Part shown: one piece after another, positions 1 through 8,902 of the stretch
Position numbering within the stretch: position 1 is the stretch's first letter
Layout: each line of letters begins with the position of its first letter
NCBI GenBank assembly: GCA_964468125.1
Contig: CAYXVF010000028.1
Span: 1 to 58,751 of the forward strand
Origin: CAYXVF01 sp964468125
GTDB lineage: Bacteria; Myxococcota; XYA12-FULL-58-9; CAYXVF01
Direction: 5' to 3'
DNA: 58,751 bases
The notes under the pieces: model-generated
Seen by the model: the letters and a program-made list of their open reading frames with translations, nothing else
The model's database searches: none
What the model was told of the DNA's origin: nothing
Made by a program: the position numbers and the translations under genes

Positions 1-1271
1 TCGACCAGGTGACGATCGAGAAAAGGGACCAAACGGTTCACCCGGGCCATCACCTGCGTGAGCAGAGCGTTCAATCGCTCTGGCGACCGGGCGACTTCTT
101 TCGTGCGCACCGGCGTGGCGACGCTGATGATCTCGTGCTCCGGGTCGATGTCCGGGCCATGGCCGCGCTTCTTGTTGGCTTCGCCACGCTGGGCCGGGTA
201 GCGACGAAGGAAGATCGGCGGGTCTCGCGGATCCTCAGAGCGGCGAGACTGACGCCCGTTCAACAGAAACAGCGCTTCGGCCATGCCGCAGGGGATCACT
301 TCCTTGCGAACCAAGAGGTTACAGACGAGCAAGCTTCCCACTGGACGGACCGCCCGAAGCTCCTCGCCGACCTTCGCACTCACGCGCCGTGACGCGATCA
401 GCTCCTCGAGGGGCGCGAGGGCGTTGTAGATCACGAAGTCCGCGGTGACGCTTCGACCCTCAGCGGCGACGATTCGGGTGATCTTTCGACCCTCGGTCTC
501 GAGTGATTCGATGAGAGCGCCGGTGCGGAAGATCACGCCTGCCTCAGTGATCGCATCCTGGAGCATCTTGTGCAGCCCACCGAGGCGGTCCTTGAAGGTC
601 AGCACTCCGCGAAAGTAGCGCGCCATCAAACGAACCGCATGGAGAGAGGAGGGGGCATATGGCTCGAGGTGACCGAAGAAGGTGAGCGGGCCGAGGAGAA
701 GATCACGAACCGGGTGATCCTCGGGTATGCCGTTGAGCATGTCGCCATCCTCGAACGCCGCGTCGAGGTGAGACAGCGCCTTGAGCTTGCGCCTGAAGCT
801 GAAACGCTCGAGCCAGCTCGCCGGGGGGAAGGGTTCGAGCTCCGGGAGTGCTTCGGAGATCTGACGGTCGAGCTCGAACAAACGCTCGAAGAAACGCCTC
901 ACCGGCTCTACGAGCTCCGGGAACTCGAAGCCGAGCTCGTCGAGGAAGGCCGGTCTCTTGCTCAACACGTCGATCCGGTGCTGCGGCGTCACGGCCTGGA
1001 ACGCTGGCTCACGCATGTCGACGTGGTTGCGGAGCTCGGGACCGATTCCGAGCTCGTCGTGAACGCGCTTGATCGCCGGGGAGTCCTCGAAGCTCGGAAT
1101 GAGAGTGGGAACCAGCGGCATGTGAATGCCGTGATGCCGGTAGAATCGGACATTCTCTCCGTGGTCGAGCACGACCACGCGCCGATCCCGCTTGGCGAGC
1201 AGCCCCGCGGCGATGAGTCCGGCGGTCTGGGTCCCGATGACGACGACGTCGTAGTGTTGGGCTGTTCCCAT
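1..1271 (-). CDS. FAD/NAD(P)-dependent oxidoreductase, phytoene-desaturase-like (3' end beyond window)
   Basis: The minus strand is open from an ATG at 1271 to the window edge, giving about 423 residues with no stop. The N-terminus (MGTAQHYDVVVIGTQTAGL) is a beta-alpha-beta dinucleotide-binding fold with a glycine pattern somewhat looser than GxGxxG. It is followed by 'RRVVVLDHGE', the usual acidic end of the second strand that binds the ribose of FAD. The middle has the LxxxITEAGVIFRTGALIESL type of segment seen in phytoene dehydrogenase-like oxidases, where an index-dependent FAD pocket is built. The substrate cannot be told. It is divergent from the VWA lipoprotein gene (122 bp between starts). 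Family assignment is by motif and general look; it is truncated by the window, not visibly broken. Confidence 0.7.
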   Translation of the reverse strand, partial: MGTAQHYDVVVIGTQTAGLIAAGLLAKRDRRVVVLDHGENVRFYRHHGIHMPLVPTLIPSFEDSPAIKRVHDELGIGPELRNHVDMREPAFQAVTPQHRIDVLSKRPAFLDELGFEFPELVEPVRRFFERLFELDRQISEALPELEPFPPASWLERFSFRRKLKALSHLDAAFEDGDMLNGIPEDHPVRDLLLGPLTFFGHLEPYAPSSLHAVRLMARYFRGVLTFKDRLGGLHKMLQDAITEAGVIFRTGALIESLETEGRKITRIVAAEGRSVTADFVIYNALAPLEELIASRRVSAKVGEELRAVRPVGSLLVCNLLVRKEVIPCGMAEALFLLNGRQSRRSEDPRDPPIFLRRYPAQRGEANKKRGHGPDIDPEHEIISVATPVRTKEVARSPERLNALLTQVMARVNRLVPFLDRHLV

Positions 1272-1393
1272 TTTTCCTCGGTCGGACGACGAATGTTTCA
1301 AGAGGAGCCCCCCTCGTGCGTAGCTCTTCTTATGGGAAAGGGTCTGGCACCTCAACGCGGTCTGTCCGACACTCGCGTCCTCGGGAGGAAAAC

Positions 1394-3361
1394 ATGATTC
1401 GAGCCACCGCCTACACTTGTTTGGCCTTCTGCCTCGCCTGCGCTGGGTCCCAAGTCCAGAAGAATGGCGTATCTCCGGCGGATCCAGGAGCTTCGGCCGA
1501 TCCGAGCACGACCGCCGGGACGCCGGAGAGCGAGCGCAACGAGGAGGTCGAGTACGAAAAGAGTAGCACCGTCGATTTCGGCGATGAGGTAGCCGAGGGA
1601 GACCTCGCAAAGCCGGACGGCGAGTACCTCGAGGCCCGCCCCGCGCCGGCGCCAAAGGACGAGCTCGAACGAGGCATGGACACGCAGGAGGAGGACGCCT
1701 CGGGCATCGCAGGACTCGCAACCGCAGGCGGTAGCGGGGAGCTCGGGCTCGACGGGGCGAAGACTACGGCTCCGAAGCGCAAGAAGCGTCCGGGCGATTC
1801 TGGCGCGGCCCGCGAGTCCGCGCCCTATCGGCCGTCGGCTCCATCACTCAAGGCGGGCCGACACGACGACAACGCGCAATACAACCGCTACCTGCAGTTC
1901 CTGGGCGAGAATCGGAGTCTCGCGCCTTATCCCGTGGATGTCAGCGAGCGGTTGGTCGTACGGACACTCGATGTTCAAGGCAAGTCGCTTCACAACTGCA
2001 AGGTCGAGGTGAAGAGCCTCGACGGCGAGACCCGTAGCGTGACCACGACCTATGCCGACGGACGTACGCAGCTTTTTCCCGCAGCCCAGGCTGGAGCCGA
2101 CGAGAAGTCCTTCACTGTCAAAGCGACGTGCGCCGGCAAGGTTCGAAACGGCCAGCTCGCCCGCGATGGAAAACGGGAAGTGGACTTGCGCTTCAACAAC
2201 AAGCGGAAGGTCCCGCGCCGCGTGCCCGTGGACGTTGCGATCGTGCTGGATACGACCGGCAGCATGTCGGCGCAGATCAATCGCCTGAAAGATACGCTGA
2301 ACGCCATCCACGTGCAGCTCACCGCCCTCCCGAGTAATCCGGACATTCGTTTCTCCCTCGTCGCCTACCGCGACCGCGGAGATGAATACGTTACTCAAGT
2401 GACGAGCTTCACCGACGATGTTTCCATGTTTCAGCGGGTCCTCAATGGTCTCGACGCGGACGGAGGAGGGGACACGCCGGAGGATCTTCAAAGCGCGCTC
2501 GCCAAAGCGATGAAGGAGCTCCCCTGGCGGCCGGATGCGGTTCGCGTCGGTTTCATCGTTGCTGACGCGATTCCGCATACGGACTACGGCCAGAGCTACA
2601 CCTATCGGAACGCCATGCAGGACGGGTTGGCCCGCGGCATCAAATGGGTATCCGTCGGCGCTGGTGGCTTGCCACGCAAAGGCGAGGTCATCTTCCGACA
2701 GATCGCTCAGTACACCATGGGCGAGTACGTATTCGTCACGGCCGGTGGCGGTGGGGATACGGAGGGAAGCCGCGTGGAAGCGAGCCATCACGTCGGCACG
2801 AACTACAAGATGGAGAACCTCGACCAGGCGATGGTGCGAATCGTGCGGCGCGAGCTCTCCTACCTGACCGACAATCCCCGCGATTTCGATACGACCATCG
2901 TCGCTACGGCCAAGGAGAAGCTCTCCCGGGACGTCGTGCTCGCGCCAGCGGTGAAAGAAGCACTGCGCCAATTGATCGACTACAGCGCGATCCGTCTAGA
3001 CCCCGCGACGCCGGTGGCGGTCGCGCCCTTTACGGCGAGCAAGAACGACTACGGTGATGTCTCTGAGTACATCACGGACCAGATGATCCTCTACGCGTCA
3101 CGGGAAGAGACGTTGAAGCTCGTCGACCGCGATCTGGAGGCGGTGGCGCAAGAGATCTCGATTCAGGTGACCGACTTGTTCGACCCGGAGAAGAGCGTGG
3201 CGGTGGGGCAAATGGTCGGGGCGCAGGTCTTGATCGTGGGCAAGGTCACAATCCGGAACAACGGGGCCGATATCTTTGCGCGTCTGGTTCGAGTGGAGAC
3301 CGGCGAGGTGCTCTCAGTGGCGAAGGTGAGCCTGGATGACAACGTGCTCTCGAGCACGTGA
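1394..3361 (+). CDS. Lipoprotein with von Willebrand A domain and C-terminal FlgO/CsgG-like domain
   Basis: Predicted 655-residue surface or periplasmic lipoprotein. The ATG at 1394 follows a GGGAGGA ribosome-binding site and opens a signal peptide ending in a Cys-containing lipobox (LAFCLAC). A low-complexity acidic/Pro linker follows (about residues 20-150). Then comes a VWA domain whose MIDAS motif is intact (VDVAIVLDTTGSMS, near residue 280), so metal-dependent protein binding is likely. The last 130 residues (PVAVAPF...VGAQVLIVGKV...RLVRVETGEV) look like the FlgO/CsgG-type domain that builds outer-membrane-associated assemblies. The VWA plus FlgO-like combination is inferred by eye. An upstream in-frame start at 1316 would place the signal peptide internally and is rejected. 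Confidence 0.75.
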   Translation: MIRATAYTCLAFCLACAGSQVQKNGVSPADPGASADPSTTAGTPESERNEEVEYEKSSTVDFGDEVAEGDLAKPDGEYLEARPAPAPKDELERGMDTQEEDASGIAGLATAGGSGELGLDGAKTTAPKRKKRPGDSGAARESAPYRPSAPSLKAGRHDDNAQYNRYLQFLGENRSLAPYPVDVSERLVVRTLDVQGKSLHNCKVEVKSLDGETRSVTTTYADGRTQLFPAAQAGADEKSFTVKATCAGKVRNGQLARDGKREVDLRFNNKRKVPRRVPVDVAIVLDTTGSMSAQINRLKDTLNAIHVQLTALPSNPDIRFSLVAYRDRGDEYVTQVTSFTDDVSMFQRVLNGLDADGGGDTPEDLQSALAKAMKELPWRPDAVRVGFIVADAIPHTDYGQSYTYRNAMQDGLARGIKWVSVGAGGLPRKGEVIFRQIAQYTMGEYVFVTAGGGGDTEGSRVEASHHVGTNYKMENLDQAMVRIVRRELSYLTDNPRDFDTTIVATAKEKLSRDVVLAPAVKEALRQLIDYSAIRLDPATPVAVAPFTASKNDYGDVSEYITDQMILYASREETLKLVDRDLEAVAQEISIQVTDLFDPEKSVAVGQMVGAQVLIVGKVTIRNNGADIFARLVRVETGEVLSVAKVSLDDNVLSST

Positions 3362-3444
3362 AGCGCATCAATCCGAGGTGGTATCGGTAGGGATGACGCC
3401 CCCTAATCCGAGCCAGCGCCGAGAGACCCGTCGCGAGATGCGCC

Positions 3445-5859
3445 CTAGTCCAACGCTTCTAGGATGAGCTTTACGTCCGCGGCGAACTTGCCGTTCGGGG
3501 CGACGCGCAGGTAGCGCTGGTAGGCTTGCTTCGCTTTGTCGTTGTTGCCCTGCGCCTGGTGCACGTTACCCAGGTACACGAGGGCCTGACCGCTGCGCGG
3601 TGCGAGCTCTACCGCTCGCTCGAGATGTTTCTTTGCGGCACCGAGATTGTTGCTGTCGAGATAGGCCGCACCTAGGCCAAAATGTGCGTTTCCATTCTCG
3701 GGGTCGAGCTCTACCGCTTGCTGGTAGGCGCGTGCCGCTTCTTTGAAGCGGTTGCGGCGGTAGGCGGCATTTCCGCGTGCGATGAGGCGCTGTGCGCGCT
3801 CTTTCGGTTCGAGACGCTCCTTCGGCTCGGCTTCGGGCTCGGCTTCGGGCGCCACCTTCGAGTCCGGTGCGGGTTGGGGCTCGGGCTCGGGCTCGGGCGC
3901 TTGCGCTTCGGGTTCGGGCGTCGGCGCTTCTTCTCGCGGTTCGGGCTCCTCCACCTCCTTTTGCGCGGAGCCACCTGCGTTTTCCGGTGTACTCGCTGAG
4001 GAATCGGGCTCCGGGGGCGCCGACTCTGGCGCCGGTGAGGTGACCGTAGGCTGGGGGTCCCCGGCGGCGATCGTGTCACTCTGTGACATCACCCAATAGC
4101 CGATGCCAGCGATTGCGAGCGCTGCGAGCCCCAAACCCACGATGAGGGGTGCCTGGTTTCGAGGGGGGAGGTCGAAGTCATCCTCGTCGTCGTCGAGGTA
4201 ATCCTGATTGACCGAGGGCGGTTGGGTGAGTCCAAAGGCTTCTTCCGGCGATTGGGGCACCGACGCGTCCGCCCTCGGTGCAACAGGAGCAGCAGGAGCC
4301 GGTACCGGCGGCTCTTCCGGTGGCAAAGGGCGGATCGGCATGCTGGGCTGATCGAATCCCGCGCTCTCGCCCGGTTGTGGTTCCGGCGGGAGCATCGAGG
4401 GTTGACTCAGTGGCTCCGGCGGCGGGGCCACACTTGCCGACGCAGGCGCCGGCGCTGGTGCCTCGGGAAGTGGCTCGGGCTGCACCGGTATGTTTGACGC
4501 CGGAGCGACGCCGTATTGCGCATAGGGCCAGGGAGGTACCGCGTTCGCACTCGGCTCGCCGAAGGTCACGGTCTTTTGGACTTCTACTGGTGCCTGCTCA
4601 GGTAGCTCGGGCTTCGGCATTGCGAGCGCGACAGGCGGGCGTTCTTCCTCCCCCTCGACGTCTGCGAGGGTGGGCGATGGGACTGGAAGCGGTTCGGGAG
4701 GGGAAGGCCTAGCCTGGGCCTCAGCGAGCGGGGGCTCGGCCGCGATGGCGCTCCCGTTGGCCGCGGTCGCGGGCTCCCCAGACCCCGGGTCTGCCGGCGC
4801 CTCGCTGTCCGTTGCGGTTTGTTCCCCAACGGAGGCGCTCATCGTCTCGGAGGGCTCGCGGAGGTGGACGGTGCCGGGGGGTTGTATCGGTGCTGGTGTC
4901 TCGATCTCTGTGCGACTGGAGACGTCGAAGATGAGGCCCTCGAAGTACAACTTCGAGATGATGTTCATGGCCTCGAGGTCGCCGAATTCACTGTCTTCAA
5001 CCACCTGCAGCAGCGTTCGCTCGCCGTCGAAGAGCTTGAGTATGCCATTGACCTCATCCGGGATCTCCGCGAGGCGCTCGGCGAGCTCGTGGTGGTCCAC
5101 CGCAAAGCGAGTCTCGAGCGCGGGGAGCTGTTCCAGCAGTCGGCCCCACTCGTCGAGGCGTCGCATGCCTTCCATCAAGAGCCCTTGGCTCGAAAGCTCT
5201 ACCACGTCGACGCGATCGATTTCGCCGAACTCGATGTCGAACTTGCCGTCGTTCCAGACCATCAGGCGGTAGACCGCATGTTCGCCTTTCAGGCGGTCTA
5301 ACTCTGCGTCGATCACCTTGCCGTTGCGAAAGTAGAGCTGGCCTAGCTTCCCATCGTTGCGCCGAAAGCGAATCGTTCCGCTCTTGCGCCCGATCTCGAT
5401 CGTTTGAATCAGGTCGACGACGCCCATGTCCGAGAGGTCACCTGCGAAGTTGCTCCGAGGGTCGCGTTTCTCGAGCGACTCTTTTTCTTTCTTCTCGAGC
5501 AGGATCTTGATGCGGGTGACGATCTCCTTGATGTAGATCGGCTTGGTGAGGTAGTCGTCTACTCCGAGCTCGAGCCCCTTGATCTTGTGGTCGACCGACT
5601 TCTCGGCGGTCAAGAAGATGAAGGGGATAGCGCCGAGCTTCGCGTCCTGTTTGAGCTGCCGGCAAAACTCAAAGCCGTCCATCTCGGGCATTTTCGTGTC
5701 CGAGAGGATGAGCTCCGGCGGTGAAATGCGGACTTTCTCTAGTGCGTCAACGCCGTTTACCGCAGTCGTGACCGAGAAGCCGCTCTTGCGAAGAGAGACC
5801 TCCATGACCCGAAGGCTCTTCGGGTCGTTGTCGACCAGCAGTAGATTCTTCTTTGCCAT
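3445..5859 (-). CDS. Response regulator receiver - PATAN (DUF4388) - transmembrane - TPR protein
   Basis: 804 residues. The N-terminal receiver domain (about 1-125) has the acidic pair D10/D12, phospho-acceptor D54 in LILSDTKMPEMDGF, and the TKP lysine. Residues about 140-250 match the DUF4388/PATAN type (DLIQTIEIGRKSGTIRF). A long Pro/Glu-rich linker follows, then one hydrophobic segment (APLIVGLGLAALAIAGIGYW, around residue 580), another Pro/Glu linker, and three C-terminal TPRs. No DNA-binding domain is present, so output is probably by protein contact. If the single span is real, the receiver is cytoplasmic and the TPRs are periplasmic, which is unusual. Start chosen at the ATG before AKKNLLLVDND, with GGGGAC upstream; the longer in-frame extension to 5904 has no family look. 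No cognate kinase gene is adjacent. Confidence 0.85.
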   Translation of the reverse strand: MAKKNLLLVDNDPKSLRVMEVSLRKSGFSVTTAVNGVDALEKVRISPPELILSDTKMPEMDGFEFCRQLKQDAKLGAIPFIFLTAEKSVDHKIKGLELGVDDYLTKPIYIKEIVTRIKILLEKKEKESLEKRDPRSNFAGDLSDMGVVDLIQTIEIGRKSGTIRFRRNDGKLGQLYFRNGKVIDAELDRLKGEHAVYRLMVWNDGKFDIEFGEIDRVDVVELSSQGLLMEGMRRLDEWGRLLEQLPALETRFAVDHHELAERLAEIPDEVNGILKLFDGERTLLQVVEDSEFGDLEAMNIISKLYFEGLIFDVSSRTEIETPAPIQPPGTVHLREPSETMSASVGEQTATDSEAPADPGSGEPATAANGSAIAAEPPLAEAQARPSPPEPLPVPSPTLADVEGEEERPPVALAMPKPELPEQAPVEVQKTVTFGEPSANAVPPWPYAQYGVAPASNIPVQPEPLPEAPAPAPASASVAPPPEPLSQPSMLPPEPQPGESAGFDQPSMPIRPLPPEEPPVPAPAAPVAPRADASVPQSPEEAFGLTQPPSVNQDYLDDDEDDFDLPPRNQAPLIVGLGLAALAIAGIGYWVMSQSDTIAAGDPQPTVTSPAPESAPPEPDSSASTPENAGGSAQKEVEEPEPREEAPTPEPEAQAPEPEPEPQPAPDSKVAPEAEPEAEPKERLEPKERAQRLIARGNAAYRRNRFKEAARAYQQAVELDPENGNAHFGLGAAYLDSNNLGAAKKHLERAVELAPRSGQALVYLGNVHQAQGNNDKAKQAYQRYLRVAPNGKFAADVKLILEALD

Positions 5860-5903
5860 CGGCGTCCCCGCGCGGAACGTCTGGTCACGCCGCGGTGAGC
5901 GCA

Positions 5904-5932
5904 AGGATGGGCGACACTCCTGTACCTGTCAA
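5904..5932 (-). promoter_or_regulatory. Possible sigma-70-type promoter for the response regulator gene
   Basis: On the minus strand a perfect TTGACA (5932-5927) is followed after 17 nt by CATCCT (5909-5904), only a 3/6 match to the -10 consensus. Transcription would start near 5897 and give a leader of about 38 nt. The -35 is good, the -10 is poor. Confidence 0.3.
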
Positions 5933-5996
5933 GGAAGCGGCGACGCTGGGCGCCGCACAAAACTCAACAGTTACAATCACTTCGGTGAACGCGAGT

Positions 5997-6026
5997 TTGT
6001 TGTCGAAGGCCAGGCTTGGGTAGATA
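5997..6026 (+). promoter_or_regulatory. Possible sigma-70-type promoter for the outer-membrane barrel gene
   Basis: TTGTTG (5997-6002), an 18-nt spacer and TAGATA (6021-6026) lie about 57 nt before the ATG at 6084. Both hexamers match 4-5 of 6 consensus bases. Inference by pattern only. Confidence 0.35.
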
Positions 6027-6083
6027 CTACCGGCAGTCCACGACGCGTGTCAAAAGGGGCGAGCCCGGAGAGGGAGGAGAGCG

Positions 6084-7955
6084 ATGAGAAGAAGAGCACT
6101 TCACTTACTCGTATGCCTCGGAACCGTGGGACTCCTGGCGACACCGAACACCGTCTTCGCTTACGATAGCGTGGAAGGCGCGAGTCTCGGTGACCAGACC
6201 CCCTACTTCAACTTCGGTGGTACGGTCTTCTACTTTCCCCAGGTCCTCTCCAACGTCGACAATCGCGTCACGCTGCAGCTCGGCGGAGCGCCTGCGGGCT
6301 ATATGAACCTCCGACCGGAGCAACGCAGCGACGGCGTGGGACTCAGTATCGAGCCCCTCGACGGCATGCACTTTGGCTTCTGGGTTTCCGAATACGAGAG
6401 CAGCCTCGCTTCGAGCTTTCTGAATGGGGGCGTGACGTCGACACCGTTCGGCGGATTGACGCTCGACGGCGTCATCGGAACCGTGCCCGGCTGGGGACCC
6501 ACGGCGCAGGGGGATCTCGTCCTGGTTGATGCGGCCAATGTCGCGGCGGGGACCGACCAAGACGCCAGCCGCAAAGCGGACCTCTTCTTCGCCCTGGAGC
6601 TCGACGAGACTCTCATGCTCGGTGCGCGCCTTTGGTTTGGCTCACAAACCTATTCGGTTGCACCGGATGACAGCATCGGCCCCATCGACATCGACCGCGA
6701 CAGTCAGGCCGGAACTGGAAACGCGGTTGGGGCCGAGGACTCGCAGGTGGTGGGCGAAGGATCCTTTGGCAACAACGACTTCGGCCTAGCCTTGGGTGCG
6801 ACCTTTGCTGGAATTCCGTCTCTCACCCTCGATGGGGCCCTCGAGCTCAACTTCATCGGGATCGATCAGAGTCCGAACGGAAACGATTTCTTCAGCGCAG
6901 GGGGACTCGGTTTTGGGGTCAACCTGCGCGGCATGTTCGATTTCACGGAAAGCTGGAAGATCGGCGGCTTCGCCCGCTACGCCCGAACGAGTCTGAGCTT
7001 CGAGCCGACGACGCGCCTCGACGGAGGCAATCTCTTCCCGGCCGATCAGAACCCCGATGCGGACACAGCGGGCAGCCTTCCCACGCCAAACCGAGGAGCG
7101 CCTCCTGGACCCGACCCGGATGATGACGGAGTTCAGAACGCGGACCCCGGTACGACCTTTGTCCCGGTGCAGGGAACGCAGTACTCCGCGAGCCAAAGCG
7201 AGCTTCAAATCGCGGCCGCCGGTGAATGGCATCCGAATTCGCTCGCTACGCTCTACGGTTCAGTCGGCTTGCGTTGGGACGGCTATGGCGACGAGCTTGC
7301 GGTGGGGAGCTTCTGGTCAGATGCGCAGGACGTCAACTTCTTCACGCGTTTCATGAATATCGGTGTCGCGGGGCACGTGTTCAGCTGGATGGACCTACGC
7401 ATTGGCACGAGTCGTCGTTGGACTTCGGCCACGACCTCCGTCACCTCGCAGGACGACCGCATTCCTGACAATAATGACGCTCAGGGGCCCGCTGGAACCC
7501 CGGTGGCTGATGGAAATGAAGAGAATACGAACGCGAACCGCCGCCTCGTCGAGACCAAGACCAAGGTGGATCTGAGCAACCTCGCCGCGCAGACACGACT
7601 GTCCGTGGGCGCTCTCATTCATTACCGTGGCTTGCAAATCAGTGGGGAGCTGAACCAAGGCTTCCTCACCGACGGTCTGAACTTCATCTCCGGCGCCACG
7701 AACCCGCTCTACGTGTGGGTGAACTTCGTCTATGACTGGGACTACGAGCAGGACGCGCAGGTCGGTAGAGGCGATGGCACACGCGTGCCGAACCCGCACA
7801 CGGCCATGGGAGCGCTGCGCGACGTTGCCGCGTCAGAACCGGAAGCCGCCTCCGAGGCCCAACCTGGGCCCGAAGAGGCGATCCCTCCACCGGCTCCCGA
7901 CGGAGCGGACACCGCCGAGGACGAGAATCCGTTTAGTGACGACGATCAAGAGTAG
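6084..7955 (+). CDS. Predicted outer-membrane beta-barrel protein
   Basis: 623 residues with a Sec signal peptide (MRRRALHLLVCLGTVGLLA, cleavage after VFA). The mature protein is rich in alternating polar/aromatic strands (FGFWVSEYE, LMLGARLWFGSQTY, WKIGGFARYARTSLSF, ASLYGSVGLRWDGY-like segments), typical of large outer-membrane channels. Acidic, Asn- and Asp-rich loops lie between them (for example the DPDDDGVQNADPG region, which resembles calcium-binding loops). The C-terminus is an acidic tail (NPFSDDDQE) rather than the usual aromatic last strand, so membrane insertion may use an internal signal. The ATG is preceded by GGGAGGAGAG. No exact family is recognised. It is convergent with cpoB. 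Confidence 0.65.
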   Translation: MRRRALHLLVCLGTVGLLATPNTVFAYDSVEGASLGDQTPYFNFGGTVFYFPQVLSNVDNRVTLQLGGAPAGYMNLRPEQRSDGVGLSIEPLDGMHFGFWVSEYESSLASSFLNGGVTSTPFGGLTLDGVIGTVPGWGPTAQGDLVLVDAANVAAGTDQDASRKADLFFALELDETLMLGARLWFGSQTYSVAPDDSIGPIDIDRDSQAGTGNAVGAEDSQVVGEGSFGNNDFGLALGATFAGIPSLTLDGALELNFIGIDQSPNGNDFFSAGGLGFGVNLRGMFDFTESWKIGGFARYARTSLSFEPTTRLDGGNLFPADQNPDADTAGSLPTPNRGAPPGPDPDDDGVQNADPGTTFVPVQGTQYSASQSELQIAAAGEWHPNSLATLYGSVGLRWDGYGDELAVGSFWSDAQDVNFFTRFMNIGVAGHVFSWMDLRIGTSRRWTSATTSVTSQDDRIPDNNDAQGPAGTPVADGNEENTNANRRLVETKTKVDLSNLAAQTRLSVGALIHYRGLQISGELNQGFLTDGLNFISGATNPLYVWVNFVYDWDYEQDAQVGRGDGTRVPNPHTAMGALRDVAASEPEAASEAQPGPEEAIPPPAPDGADTAEDENPFSDDDQE

Positions 7956-7991
7956 CGCGGGTGTCACACGCCCCGGACGCGGGATGCTGGC

Positions 7992-8858
7992 TCAACGTTT
8001 GCGCTGCTTCTCGTTCTTGAGCCGCTTCTCTATTTCGCGGAGCTTTGCTTTCGCGCTCTTCGCGAGGGATGAGCGAGGATAGCCTTTGACCACTTGGCCA
8101 AAGAAGATCTGCGCATCTTCGAGGTTGCCGAGATCCATCGAGCACTGGCCGATCTTGTAATAGGCGTCGTCCGCGTAATCTCCGCGCTCGAAGCCCTCCA
8201 CCACCTTTACGAGCTCTTGAAGCGCGCTGCGGTACTTCTTTTCCTGATAATAAATGACGCCCAGCTCGTAGTAGGCGGCATCGGTGATGCCGGGTTGTTT
8301 TGGTGCTTTTTTGATCAGCTGACGCAGAACGCCGCGCGCCTCATCCGCCTTTCCCTGCTTTGCGAGGTCCCGGGCGTAGGCGAGCATTTTCTTCGGGTCC
8401 TCGGGCACATCGGTGCTGATCTGCTGAGAGTCGACCCTCCCGCCTCCACTCGCGACCCCACCCGTCTCGAGCTTTGAGACCCGCTCGGTCAGTGACCCTT
8501 CGCCCTCGAGCTTGGTCTCGAGCTGTCCGAGACGGTACTCGGTGAGCTCGATCATCCCGCGCAGGTCCTGAGTCTCGCGAATCAGCCGCTCGATCTGAAT
8601 GCCGAAATCCGCATCGGTCATGCGAGCCGCGCGGTTCAGGTCCTGGAGAGCGGTGTCAACCTCTTTGATCTGCGCTTCAGCCTCTTTGAGCTTCTCGTCG
8701 AGGAGCGCCCGCTGTTGGTCGAGCCCCGCCTGCGCTTGCTGCATGTCGTCTTGCAGTCGCTTGATGTCGCGCTGCATCTGCTCGCCCACCTCCGAGGGGA
8801 CAAAGCAGGCGCTCGCGCCGAGGGACGCGAGCGAAACGAGACATTGAATGCGCTTCAT
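7992..8858 (-). CDS. cpoB: Tol-Pal system protein CpoB/YbgF-like lipoprotein
   Basis: 288 residues. The N-terminus has a lipoprotein-type signal (LASLGASAC) rather than the cleavable Sec signal of E. coli CpoB. Residues about 25-115 are a coiled coil (QMQRDIKRLQDDMQQAQ..., the trimerisation region in this family). After a Gly/Ser linker, the last 120 residues hold TPR repeats with the YbgF C-terminal look (YYELGVIYYQEKKYRSALQEL, DDAYYKIGQCSMDLGNLEDAQIFF). CpoB links the Tol machine and peptidoglycan synthesis during division. It sits 44 bp downstream of the pal-like gene on the same strand, the family's classic neighbour, so the two are almost certainly co-transcribed. Confidence 0.85.
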   Translation of the reverse strand: MKRIQCLVSLASLGASACFVPSEVGEQMQRDIKRLQDDMQQAQAGLDQQRALLDEKLKEAEAQIKEVDTALQDLNRAARMTDADFGIQIERLIRETQDLRGMIELTEYRLGQLETKLEGEGSLTERVSKLETGGVASGGGRVDSQQISTDVPEDPKKMLAYARDLAKQGKADEARGVLRQLIKKAPKQPGITDAAYYELGVIYYQEKKYRSALQELVKVVEGFERGDYADDAYYKIGQCSMDLGNLEDAQIFFGQVVKGYPRSSLAKSAKAKLREIEKRLKNEKQRKR

Positions 8859-8902
8859 GGCAAAGGCGGTGACACCGCAGGCGTGTCACCCATACATCTA
8901 CA

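Noticed and set aside
570..1397. 275-residue plus-strand frame
   Set aside because: It is the antisense of the FAD oxidoreductase gene, which has a clear dinucleotide-binding N-terminus on the minus strand.
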